Source of the DNA: an uncultured Eubacterium sp.
Lineage (GTDB): Bacteria; Bacillota; Clostridia; Lachnospirales; Lachnospiraceae
Length of the DNA stretch: 64,000 nucleotides
Direction of reading: 5' to 3'
Assembly: GCA_934320655.1 (NCBI GenBank)
Contig: CAKRFN010000001.1
Coordinates: 291,578 to 355,577, forward strand
A model generated the notes under the pieces. It was not told the DNA's origin and ran no database searches. It saw nothing but the letters and a program-made list of their open reading frames with translations. Of this stretch, positions 52,772 to 60,591 are shown piece by piece. Position 1 is the stretch's first letter, and every line of letters begins with the position of its first letter. The translations under genes and the position numbers were made by a program.

Positions 52772-53662
52772 ATGTTTGTACAGTTTTTTGGAGGTTTTTT
52801 ACTAAATAAAGGAGCTGTGACACGTGAACAGCTCATAGATGCAATGGAGAAAGAAGCCACCGCGCATATCCAGCTCGGTACATTGGCGATGCACGCAGGG
52901 CTTATGGATGCTGAACAGATCGAGGATGTCCGCATCTCCCAGACGCATACGGACAAGCGTTTCGGCGAGATCTGCGTCGATAAGGGCTATCTGACCGAGG
53001 CTCAGGTTGACGAGCTGCTGGCGTCCCAGTATCCGAAATATCTGTTACTCGGACAGGTACTCGAGGAGCAGGGTGTGTTCGACCAGAGTACCTTCAACGC
53101 TCTGGTTCAGGAATATATCACCAAAAACTCGATTCCCGAAGAAGATCTTTCCAACAAAAATGAGGGCAGCATTCCCGGACTCGTACAGGACTACTGCTCC
53201 GAGTTCCCGAGCAGGAACAAGGAATATCAGCTTGAGTACATACAACTGCTGCTGAATGACCTGATCCGTTTTATCGGCAGCGATTTCACGCTGCTACATC
53301 CGGTCATTTACTCGAGCGGATACCCGACCCAGAAATATTCTGCACAGTCGATCACCGGCAGCTATCCCGCCGCCATCGTGTTAGACATGACCGAGGACAC
53401 GGCGATCAAGTTCGCGAGCCGCTATGCATCCGAGGACTTTGATACATTTGACGAGTATGTACAGGCTTCGATGGAAGATTTCCTGAACCTGCACAACGGT
53501 CTGTTCAATGTCAATATCTCTAACACCTATTCGGACGAGCTCGGATTAGAGCCTCCGTTTTCGGGTGAAAAGACACAGATCAAGAGTTCCGCTCCGATGT
53601 TTATGTTTCCGGCACTGTTCTCTTTCGGTATCGTAAATATCGTGTTATCGGAAAGCGCGTAA
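52772..53662 (+). CDS. MshEN-like plus CheX-like two-domain protein
   Basis: A 296-residue soluble protein. The N-terminal half (about 1-135) has repeated GxLLxxKGxITxEQL units (FFGGFLLNKGAVTREQLIDA; ICVDKGYLTEAQVDELLASQ; LGQVLEEQGVFDQSTFNAL) like the MshEN/GspE N-terminal domain, which in other proteins binds nucleotides such as c-di-GMP. The C-terminal half (about 145-296) resembles CheX/CheC phosphatases, with the motif region ASMEDFLNLHNGLFNVNIS where D-x-x-N replaces the usual E-x-x-N. It probably acts on the CheY encoded just upstream. This is inference from fold-level patterns. Confidence 0.6.
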   Translation: MFVQFFGGFLLNKGAVTREQLIDAMEKEATAHIQLGTLAMHAGLMDAEQIEDVRISQTHTDKRFGEICVDKGYLTEAQVDELLASQYPKYLLLGQVLEEQGVFDQSTFNALVQEYITKNSIPEEDLSNKNEGSIPGLVQDYCSEFPSRNKEYQLEYIQLLLNDLIRFIGSDFTLLHPVIYSSGYPTQKYSAQSITGSYPAAIVLDMTEDTAIKFASRYASEDFDTFDEYVQASMEDFLNLHNGLFNVNISNTYSDELGLEPPFSGEKTQIKSSAPMFMFPALFSFGIVNIVLSESA

Positions 53663-53668
53663 AATCAT

Positions 53669-53706
53669 AAAAAGTGGTGCACTTCACAGAAGCTGCACCA
53701 CTTTTT
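53669..53706 (+). terminator. Bidirectional terminator after the CheX-like gene
   Basis: AAAAAGTGGTGCA (53669-53681) pairs with TGCACCACTTTTT (53694-53706), 12-nt loop. It also terminates the calpain-like gene ending at 53729 on the other strand. Confidence 0.9.
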
Positions 53707-53728
53707 GAGTTCACCTGCTTATCAATAC

Positions 53729-55339
53729 TCATGCATGATAATCATTCAGGTTTGTGTGTGTGATCTTACCGAAATCCCTGATAAAATCCTCATATTTCAT
53801 ATAAAACTGTCCGTATGTCTCATCCGAAGAAGTCGACAGCATCGAATCACTCATCTGCCGGCTGCCATCCTCACTGTATTGCAGGGAATGCATACTGTAG
53901 GGATTGCGCAGCAGTACGAGGCGCTGTCCGTCACGGACTTCACCACCCATAACCGTATAGGCATGCCCGGAATTGAGTCCGGTCACGCTCTCATGTCCGC
54001 TGCCCGCATTATATACGACATGATTTTCCCTTGCATGGCAGATCTGTTCGAACAGCTCCCCGCTTCGGATCATCTGCTCGATCTCCTGCTCATCCATTGC
54101 ATTTTTATTCATATCCACGTGTGCTTCGACACCGAGCAGACGCTCCAAAAACTGACCGCCCTCTCCATACCACAGTGACTGATAGCCGGTGCTTCCGTTT
54201 CTGCCCACATAGGCACAGGCTTTCTCGATCATCTGCATCCACAGCGAGCCTGCTGACAGAGCATCCACGCCTCCCATGACCCGCGGGATCTCCTTTTTCA
54301 CCCGCACATACACAGGCACCAGCTCCGTCTGCTCGATCTCGTCTTCCTCAATAAATTCAAAATCATCCATGATTTCGCTGCTTGACTCATCCTCCTGTGA
54401 ATCCTCCGGCGGCGCCTGACGCGGCACGACGCGGCGCTCAAACAGACGCACGGTCACAGTTCCGTCGCCGTTGTCTTTGATGCACCGCTTGATGAGTGCC
54501 GGATCACATTCCACCAGACCTCCGACACTGGCTACCATATAGCAGTTTGATACCAGCCGCTGCTTGAGATCGTTGACCGTCGGCTCATGTGAAAACAGCG
54601 GTGTATCCCGTTGGTCACTCCATGTGGAAAACGCACGTATCATTTTATTTCTCGTCGATCCGCTGCCGCTATTTCCGGTTTCCTGCGGTTTTTCCCGTGT
54701 GCAGTCCATCACCTGTGCATCTGCCGGAACCTCCAGTGTACCGTTTGTCATCGTATCAAAATAACCCTTGAGCTCGTTCAGCAGCTGCCTCTGCGGTTCG
54801 CTCAGATCCGTCCGTCTAAGCGCATTCCCCACAAGCTCCATGGCTGTCATGAGCCGCTTGCGCTCCTGCGTGTAGCCAACCTTGTACCGTGTGCCCTGCA
54901 CATACTGATCCACCGCACCGGCAATATCACCCAACTGTGCATCCTGCAGCCGCTGTACCTTCTCCACCAGTGATTCCCTCGAGCGCATACTGCGCAGATC
55001 TGAGTTCGTATGCGTTGCCTCTTCCCTTGTGCGAAGCAATGCAGGCTGTATAGCGGCAGGCGCAGGTGCAGTTTCCACCGGTGTCCTTGTTCTGGAAAAA
55101 CGCGCTTTAAAACCGGTTCTGCCAAGCTGTGCCGTCTCTGTCATATGAGCGGTCTGCTGCTGGTAAATCTCCTCCGGATCAGCCTGCTGCTCCTGCTGCT
55201 GTTCCTGTGCCTGTTGCTGCATCTGCTGTTCCAGCAGATTCTGCTGCTCCTGCTGCTGTTCCTGCGCCTGCTGCATCTGCTGCGTGTTGATAGTCTGCGT
55301 CTGTCTGTGCAGTTGTTCCTGCCTTGTCGCGTTACACAT
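53729..55339 (-). CDS. Bacterial calpain-like cysteine protease with Gln-rich N-terminus
   Basis: A 536-residue protein with no signal peptide. Residues 1-60 are Gln/Glu-rich with two near-identical units (QQMQQAQEQQQEQQ). A helical region (about 110-210) precedes a peptidase C2-like core. The Cys is in RLVSNCYMVASVGGL (about 265), followed by IKRCIKDNGDGTVTVRLF as in calpains; then SLWMQMIEKACAYVG, the His in LNSGHAYTVMGG (about 458) and the Asn in LVLLRNPYSMHS (about 478). An acidic insert (about 315-345) lies inside the core. Cys/His/Asn order and spacing match calpain. It overlaps the upstream GNAT gene by 8 bp and is translationally coupled to it. Confidence 0.72.
   Translation of the reverse strand: MCNATRQEQLHRQTQTINTQQMQQAQEQQQEQQNLLEQQMQQQAQEQQQEQQADPEEIYQQQTAHMTETAQLGRTGFKARFSRTRTPVETAPAPAAIQPALLRTREEATHTNSDLRSMRSRESLVEKVQRLQDAQLGDIAGAVDQYVQGTRYKVGYTQERKRLMTAMELVGNALRRTDLSEPQRQLLNELKGYFDTMTNGTLEVPADAQVMDCTREKPQETGNSGSGSTRNKMIRAFSTWSDQRDTPLFSHEPTVNDLKQRLVSNCYMVASVGGLVECDPALIKRCIKDNGDGTVTVRLFERRVVPRQAPPEDSQEDESSSEIMDDFEFIEEDEIEQTELVPVYVRVKKEIPRVMGGVDALSAGSLWMQMIEKACAYVGRNGSTGYQSLWYGEGGQFLERLLGVEAHVDMNKNAMDEQEIEQMIRSGELFEQICHARENHVVYNAGSGHESVTGLNSGHAYTVMGGEVRDGQRLVLLRNPYSMHSLQYSEDGSRQMSDSMLSTSSDETYGQFYMKYEDFIRDFGKITHTNLNDYHA
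55184..55282 (-). repeat. Duplicated Gln-codon repeat in the calpain-like gene
   Basis: Two copies (55184-55228 and 55241-55282) of a CTG/CTC/TTC-rich unit encoding Q-Q-M-Q-Q-A-Q-E-Q-Q-Q-E-Q-Q, differing by a few bases and one codon. Such a tract may change length by slippage or recombination. Confidence 0.75.
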
Positions 55340-56225
55340 AATCGTTTTCCCCCAATTCTCCCATACATAAAATTGTCTGTTCCATGTCGGAATCCAGCAG
55401 GCGCGTATACACCTGCAATGCCTGTTCCGTCGATAAAATCATTTCTATTTTAATATCCTCTTTGATATCTTCTTTCATATCTCCCTGATCCGCGGGCAAC
55501 GCCGGATCGCCGGCAAAGCGCCTATCCAGCTCATCCGCAGCACCGGCTAACAGCGGCAGGAACAACTGCTTGTATTCCCCATTCACCCAGCAATAGTCCA
55601 GCCTGACACGTGTTCCGTAAATACTGTACAAAATCGCGCCGTACAACTCTCCGTCCCGCATCACTGCACACCCGCCTGCATCTGATGCCAGATAACGGCT
55701 GAGATGTTCTCCGGTCTTGTCGATCAGCCACTCATTAAAGATATGCTTTTCACGGGTCGTCAATTCGCCCAGCGGACGCAACGCAGCCATCTTCTTATAC
55801 GCACCGCGTTCCTGCAATGCCATCTGAACCGTTTCCAGATCCGTGATGCCAAGCGGAATCTCCATGACCTCCATCTGAAAACCGCAGCCCTTAAAAAACG
55901 GCAGCAGCGCGAGATTGTCCCTGCCCGGCTCACATTCATAGGAAACCGTCAGGCATCTTCCCTCTCCCGACATCTTCTTTGCAATATATGCCAGCAGTCC
56001 GCGCCCAAGCCCCTGCCGCCTGTATGCCGGAAGCACATAAATGCTGCGCAGTACCCACGCGGTATCCTGTTCCTCCCAGCAGGCAGCCCCGCACGGCTGA
56101 TCCTGACAGGTAACTCCGATCGCATGTACCCCGCGGCTGCCGCGCATCAGCTCTATAAATATCTCCTCTGGCAGATCCTGCGCCCATTTTGCATACGTCG
56201 TCTGATTCAGAAGTTCTATCCCCAT
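55332..56225 (-). CDS. GNAT-family N-acetyltransferase
   Basis: A 297-residue protein whose N-terminal half is a GNAT domain: VLRSIYVLPAYRRQGLGRGL gives the acetyl-CoA loop (R-x-x-G-x-G, about 75-85) and LLPFFKGCGFQMEVMEIPLG the C-terminal strand region. The second half (about 150-297) looks like a further degenerate GNAT-like fold (CAVMRDGELYGAILYSIYGT). The ATG at 56225 follows AAAGGAG; the open frame runs to 56258. The stop codon overlaps the start of the calpain-like gene. Substrate is unknown. Confidence 0.78.
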   Translation of the reverse strand: MGIELLNQTTYAKWAQDLPEEIFIELMRGSRGVHAIGVTCQDQPCGAACWEEQDTAWVLRSIYVLPAYRRQGLGRGLLAYIAKKMSGEGRCLTVSYECEPGRDNLALLPFFKGCGFQMEVMEIPLGITDLETVQMALQERGAYKKMAALRPLGELTTREKHIFNEWLIDKTGEHLSRYLASDAGGCAVMRDGELYGAILYSIYGTRVRLDYCWVNGEYKQLFLPLLAGAADELDRRFAGDPALPADQGDMKEDIKEDIKIEMILSTEQALQVYTRLLDSDMEQTILCMGELGENDYV

Positions 56226-56257
56226 CCCATACACTCCTTTTCCGATCTCCAATTCCA

Positions 56258-56310
56258 AAAGAGGTAACTATTCCGCGTTTTACCCCAACGATACGAATAG
56301 TTACCTTTTC
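56258..56310 (-). terminator. Terminator after thrC
   Basis: A perfect 12-bp stem AGGTAACTATTC/GAATAGTTACCT (56262-56273 with 56295-56306), 21-nt loop, T-rich on the minus strand, lies between thrC and the GNAT gene. Confidence 0.65.
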
Positions 56311-56336
56311 ATTATCTCATATATAGAATCATTTGA

Positions 56337-57827
56337 CTAGCGGATTCCTAAAAACTCCTTGACTGCATCCGGCATCTGGGCAACTTCACATACATGATCA
56401 TGGACAACCGGTGCATTACGGATCTCCTCGATCGCTTTCGGGATCTTCACATTTCCGATCTTGCTCAGCTCGTCTACCAGCTCAAAATCACCCATCGCAT
56501 CGTACTGCGGATCGATCGCTTTCATGACGCTTCGCGTAAACTTGAACGGTGAAGCGGTGCTGGCAATAACCGTCTTTGCATCATCCGAATGCTCCTTGCG
56601 GTATTTGGTATAAACACTCGCTGCGACAGCCGTATGTGTATCGATGATATATCCGGTCTTTTCATACAGATCCTTAATCGTAGCTGCCGTTTCTGCCTCC
56701 GTTGCATAACCACCGACAAAATCGGCTAACTGCTCGCGCATCTGCGGCGTGATCTCATAGACACCAGTCTCTGTCAGGGACTTCATAAGTGCGGCATTCT
56801 TCTCTGCATCATTGCCCGCGATGCGATAGATCAGACGCTCTAAGTTGCTGGAGATCAGAATATCCATAGACGGTGAGCTCGTCAGCATAAACTCTCGGTT
56901 TTTATCATAAGTGCCTGTCTCAAAGAAATCAAACAGTACCTTGTTCTCATTGGATGCACAGATCAGCTTTGCGATCGGCAGTCCCATATTCTTTGCATAG
57001 AAGGCTGCCAGAATATTTCCAAAGTTTCCGGTCGGCACAACGACATTGATCTTCTCTCCGTCTGCGATCACGCCTTCTTTCAACAATTTTGCATATGCAT
57101 AAACATAGTAGGCAATCTGCGGCACCAGTCGTCCGATATTGATCGAATTTGCAGAAGAAAACTGATAACCGTTCGCATCCATCAGCTCTGCGAATGCGCT
57201 GTCGTTAAACATCTGCTTCACACCGGTCTGTGCCTGGTCGAAATTGCCCTTGATGCCAACGACATAGGTATTGTCACCCTTCTGTGTCACCATCTGCTTT
57301 TCCTGAATCGGGCTGACACCGTTTTTCGGATAAAATACAACGATCTTGGTTCCCTTGACATCTGCGAAACCGGCAAGTGCTGCCTTTCCGGTATCTCCGG
57401 AGGTCGCTGTGAGGATCACGATGTCGTTCTTGACTTCATTTTTGCGTGCTGCGGTAATGAGCAGATGCGGCAGGATCGAAAGCGCCATATCCTTGAACGC
57501 GATCGTAGCACCGTGGAACAGTTCCAGATAATAAGCTCCGTCCGCCTCTACGAGCGGTGCGATCTCCTCGGTATCAAACTTGGAATCGTAGGCGCTGTCG
57601 ATACAGTGCTTTAACTCCTCCTCGGTAAAATCCGTCAGAAACAGCTTTAACACCTCATAGGCGGTCTGCTGATAGGTCATATCCGCCAGATCCTTCAGGC
57701 TGACATCCAGTGCCGGAATCTCACTCGGCACAAACAGTCCGCCGTCATCCGCAAGACCTTTTAAAATCGCCTGTGAGGCTGTCACCTTGTCGTTTGCATT
57801 TCGTGTGCTTGAATAATAGATTGCCAT
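56337..57827 (-). CDS. thrC: Threonine synthase
   Basis: A PLP enzyme converting O-phosphohomoserine to threonine. The 496-residue product has YYSSTRNANDKVTASQAILK at the start, the PLP lysine in LFHGATIAFKDMALS (about 107), the phosphate-binding TATSGDTGKAALAGFAD, and VVPTGNFGNILAAFYAKNMG. It is the long class of threonine synthase. The ATG at 57827 follows AAAGGTGAG; the frame is open to 57869. It has a perfect promoter and is divergent from the AP2-domain gene. Confidence 0.96.
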   Translation of the reverse strand: MAIYYSSTRNANDKVTASQAILKGLADDGGLFVPSEIPALDVSLKDLADMTYQQTAYEVLKLFLTDFTEEELKHCIDSAYDSKFDTEEIAPLVEADGAYYLELFHGATIAFKDMALSILPHLLITAARKNEVKNDIVILTATSGDTGKAALAGFADVKGTKIVVFYPKNGVSPIQEKQMVTQKGDNTYVVGIKGNFDQAQTGVKQMFNDSAFAELMDANGYQFSSANSINIGRLVPQIAYYVYAYAKLLKEGVIADGEKINVVVPTGNFGNILAAFYAKNMGLPIAKLICASNENKVLFDFFETGTYDKNREFMLTSSPSMDILISSNLERLIYRIAGNDAEKNAALMKSLTETGVYEITPQMREQLADFVGGYATEAETAATIKDLYEKTGYIIDTHTAVAASVYTKYRKEHSDDAKTVIASTASPFKFTRSVMKAIDPQYDAMGDFELVDELSKIGNVKIPKAIEEIRNAPVVHDHVCEVAQMPDAVKEFLGIR

Positions 57828-57893
57828 ATGCTCACCTTTATCTTTCTTATTTATAATGCTTTTTCTCATGCTTTACAAAACCCATTTTCACCC

Positions 57894-57922
57894 ATTATAA
57901 ATAAGCCGTTTTCATTTGTCAA
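57894..57922 (-). promoter_or_regulatory. Promoter of thrC
   Basis: Minus-strand TTGACA (57922-57917) and TATAAT (57899-57894), both perfect, 17 bp apart. The spacer carries AATGAAAA (57916-57909), the same 8-mer found as an inverted repeat before the divergent AP2 gene. Confidence 0.88.
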
Positions 57923-57962
57923 TAAAGACGGGGCACTTTCATTTTAGAAGAACCGGAAATAG

Positions 57963-57986
57963 AATGAAAATAGAATTGTTTTCATT
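57963..57986. promoter_or_regulatory. Inverted repeat AATGAAAA-N8-TTTTCATT before the AP2 gene
   Basis: Perfect 8-bp arms at 57963-57970 and 57979-57986. A third copy of the half-site is in the thrC promoter spacer. The arrangement suggests an operator in the thrC/AP2 intergenic region, perhaps for the AP2 protein itself. Confidence 0.45.
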
Positions 57987-58048
57987 TATGTGTAAATATG
58001 GTACACTTTTAGCGTTACAAGATGATTCATTTTCAGGGAGATTGGCAT

Positions 58049-58852
58049 ATGGCATCCGGTGTATACAAGGCACAAAAAAAAGACGGCACGGTCTATTACC
58101 GCGCCAATATCCATTACCATGCAAAACACGTTTCCCTCGGAAGCTATGCGACACAGGCACAAGCGGCTGAGGTGTATGCCAAAGCACGCGCCCTGCTGGA
58201 TGATCCGTCAGCGACGTTGCCGCATGTATTTTTTCAGCAGGAATACGCTGTGATTCCCTATGATAAGATCGTGATTCTGTTGAATTTCCGCGATAACGGC
58301 ATGTATCTCGGCACACCGATCTATCTGAAATCCACACATTATTTTGTGTACTATCTCTCACCTGAGATCGAATTGAAATTCGACAACGATGATTTGTTTT
58401 ATTATTCCAGCCATCGCATCTTACGGCGCGGCGGACATCTGTATACAAATGACTACGGTATGCAGGTCTCCCTGCTCTCCCGCTATGGCATCAAAAACTA
58501 TGCCGTCGCAGGCGTAGACTATGAATTTGTCAACGGCGATCCGACGGATCTGCGCTATGCAAACGTGCGCAATATCAATCCCTACTACGGGGTGAGCCGC
58601 ATCGACAACAATGGCCGTATCTCCTACCTGACCCGCATCCATATCAATGGAAACTATCAGATCGGGATCTACAGCAGTGAAACCGAAGCCGCCATCGCCT
58701 ACAATCAGGCGGTCGATCTGGCAAAAGCTGCCGGAATCGACAGAAATTACCCGACGAATTATATCGCCGGGCTTTCTGCCAGTGAATATGCCGATATCTA
58801 CACGCGCATCCGTGTGTCGCGCGCTTACCGTGAGTATCTTGGCATCTCATAA
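58049..58852 (+). CDS. AP2-domain DNA-binding protein with degenerate HNH-like core
   Basis: A 267-residue protein with an AP2/ERF-like domain at each end. The first (about 3-55) has SGVYKAQKKDGTVYYRANIH and VSLGSYATQAQAAEVYAKAR; the second (about 185-245) has YYGVSRIDNNGRISYLTRIH and GIYSSETEAAIAYNQAVDLA, ending RNYPTNYI. Between them, VDYEFVNGDPTDLRYANVRN recalls the HNH segment of AP2-HNH homing endonucleases (DH...D/N..NLR), but the catalytic His is Tyr. It is therefore more likely a DNA-binding regulator derived from a homing endonuclease. The ATG at 58049 follows GGGAG. Confidence 0.7.
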   Translation: MASGVYKAQKKDGTVYYRANIHYHAKHVSLGSYATQAQAAEVYAKARALLDDPSATLPHVFFQQEYAVIPYDKIVILLNFRDNGMYLGTPIYLKSTHYFVYYLSPEIELKFDNDDLFYYSSHRILRRGGHLYTNDYGMQVSLLSRYGIKNYAVAGVDYEFVNGDPTDLRYANVRNINPYYGVSRIDNNGRISYLTRIHINGNYQIGIYSSETEAAIAYNQAVDLAKAAGIDRNYPTNYIAGLSASEYADIYTRIRVSRAYREYLGIS

Positions 58853-58908
58853 CTATTCTTTTATTACTTCACACAACATGCTGTGCATGGATACAGATGC
58901 ACGGCGGC

Positions 58909-59979
58909 TTAGTCGTCGGACACTGCAATATCTCCATTTCTCAGATCCACAAGCCGGGCATTTTTGATTGTGAAGGTATACTTCTTGATGCCAGCCGGTA
59001 CTGTCATCATCTTGGTCTGATCAACAAGCGTATGTCCATTGCAACTGGCTCTCGCCAAAATATAATCCTGCATCGGCACACCAAAGGTGTTATAGGTATA
59101 ACCCTTCACAATAAGATTCTTGCCACTATAGGAAAGGGACTCAATCACGAATCCGCTCGAAAAATCTTCGTAGGCACTGAGCTTGGTATTCACCTTCCGG
59201 CTCCATACATTTGCCTTCGGTGATACAGTCGCACTCGTTTTCTTGTCATATTGATTGTCTGCTGCGACCAGTTCTACCTTATATTTTCCGGATGCTGCAC
59301 CCTTTGCCTTATAAGTATACCAGTATTTCTCGTCTCCGGAACTCTTGATCGTCTTGATCAGCTTTGAGCCCTTATAAATATTCATCTTTGATTTACCGCG
59401 TACACGTGCACCGCCATTGTTAGGATCAATCATGATGCTGACCTGATCGGAAGCCAGCTTTGTCACACTGATTTTCGGCTGTTTTGTGATTTCCAACTCC
59501 ATCACTTTCACATGTGATATGATCTGTAACTGCGGCATTCCTGACAGTTCGGGATTTGCTTCCTGATCGAAGATATACTTTACATATGTCCGTTTACCCG
59601 GCAGGACACGTACTCCTGAACACAGCTTTATGGACGACCGGTCAACCGTCTGTCCATCCACCAGTGTTCCGCTTTCGCTGCTCCATGTCAGAACAACAGC
59701 CCGATCCGTAGCCGCATACGTTTCGATCTCCAGTATCCTGTCAGACTTATTCTCTATCACAAAGGTATCTACCCCTCCGATGTACATCGGTCCCGTCGTG
59801 CTCATTCCTCCGAAATGTACATCCTCTTTTTTGGCGTCTGTGATCGTATAAGTCATTTTCTTTGCACTCTGCTCCGTCTTGTAGCTGTTTGCATAGACAG
59901 TATCTGTCTTGCACAGCATAAAGATGACGAGCAGCATACACATCGTAACGCCATAACGAATCATTTTTGATAGTTTCAT
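58909..59979 (-). CDS. Secreted protein of unknown function
   Basis: A 356-residue exported protein: signal peptide (YGVTMCMLLVIFMLCKTDTV, cleaved near VYA-NS), then all-beta segments without catalytic motifs. The region around 190-260 (SKMNIYKGSKLIKTIKSSGD, then YTYKAKGAASGKYKVELVAA) resembles Ig/fibronectin-like modules of surface proteins. There are few Cys. It has GGAGG before its ATG and a weak promoter preceded by direct repeats of the LytTR type, so it may be switched on by a two-component or quorum system. Confidence 0.6.
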   Translation of the reverse strand: MKLSKMIRYGVTMCMLLVIFMLCKTDTVYANSYKTEQSAKKMTYTITDAKKEDVHFGGMSTTGPMYIGGVDTFVIENKSDRILEIETYAATDRAVVLTWSSESGTLVDGQTVDRSSIKLCSGVRVLPGKRTYVKYIFDQEANPELSGMPQLQIISHVKVMELEITKQPKISVTKLASDQVSIMIDPNNGGARVRGKSKMNIYKGSKLIKTIKSSGDEKYWYTYKAKGAASGKYKVELVAADNQYDKKTSATVSPKANVWSRKVNTKLSAYEDFSSGFVIESLSYSGKNLIVKGYTYNTFGVPMQDYILARASCNGHTLVDQTKMMTVPAGIKKYTFTIKNARLVDLRNGDIAVSDD

Positions 59980-60019
59980 AAAATTTGCCTCCTTTTCTGG
60001 TTGTCTGGTTTACAATCTT

Positions 60020-60086
60020 ATTGTACTATTTTTTTCTGGCAAAATTATGATTTAGCGCGAATGGTTCATATATGGCGCGAATGGTT
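60020..60086 (-). promoter_or_regulatory. LytTR-like direct repeats and weak promoter of the secreted-protein gene
   Basis: Minus strand: AACCATTCGCGC (60086-60075), 8-nt spacer, then the identical AACCATTCGCGC (60066-60055), period 20 bp. A -10 TACAAT (60025-60020) follows without a good -35. Paired direct repeats about two helical turns apart just upstream of a weak promoter are typical of LytTR-family activators. Confidence 0.5.
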
Positions 60087-60092
60087 ATTGTG

Positions 60093-60578
60093 CTATTTTG
60101 CGTTGATGTAGTTGACCAGTCCCTCAGCCTTGATAATGCGCTGCATAAACTCGGGGAACGGCTGACCCTGGAAGGATGTACCCTTTGTCTTATTTGTGAT
60201 GACTCCGCTGTCAAAATCGACCTCGACCTCATCGCCTGCCTCAATTCCGGCAGCCGCCTCAGGGCACTCAATGATCGGAAGTCCGATGTTGATCGCATTG
60301 CGGTAGAAAATACGCGCGAAAGTCTCTGCGATGACACAGCTCACGCCTGCCGCCTTGATCGCGATCGGCGCATGCTCTCTCGATGATCCGCAGCCGAAAT
60401 TCTTATCCGCTACGATAATATCACCCTGCTGCACCTTGTTTACAAACTCCTTGTCTATATCTTCCATGCAATGTGTTGCCAATTCCTTCGGATCGGAGGA
60501 ATTCAGATATCTTGCGGGGATGATAACATCCGTATCCACATTATCTCCATACTTAAATACATGTCCGTTTGCTTTCAT
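60093..60578 (-). CDS. leuD: 3-isopropylmalate dehydratase small subunit
   Basis: The swivel-domain subunit of isopropylmalate isomerase in leucine synthesis. The 161-residue product has GDNVDTDVIIPARYL, DIIVADKNFGCGSSREHAPI, and IKAAGVSCVIAETFARIFYR followed by NAINIGLPIIECP. It is the short archaeal/Firmicute type. Ribosome binding site GGAGG; 13 bp after leuC. Confidence 0.95.
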   Translation of the reverse strand: MKANGHVFKYGDNVDTDVIIPARYLNSSDPKELATHCMEDIDKEFVNKVQQGDIIVADKNFGCGSSREHAPIAIKAAGVSCVIAETFARIFYRNAINIGLPIIECPEAAAGIEAGDEVEVDFDSGVITNKTKGTSFQGQPFPEFMQRIIKAEGLVNYINAK

Positions 60579-60591
60579 CAGTCTGTCCCTC

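Noticed and set aside
55184..55282. CTG/CTC-rich tract as a CRISPR-like or satellite array
   Set aside because: It is only two in-frame copies coding for the Gln-rich N-terminus; no spacers.
58049..58852. Active HNH homing endonuclease
   Set aside because: The expected catalytic His of the HNH segment is Tyr, and no intron or intein surrounds the gene.
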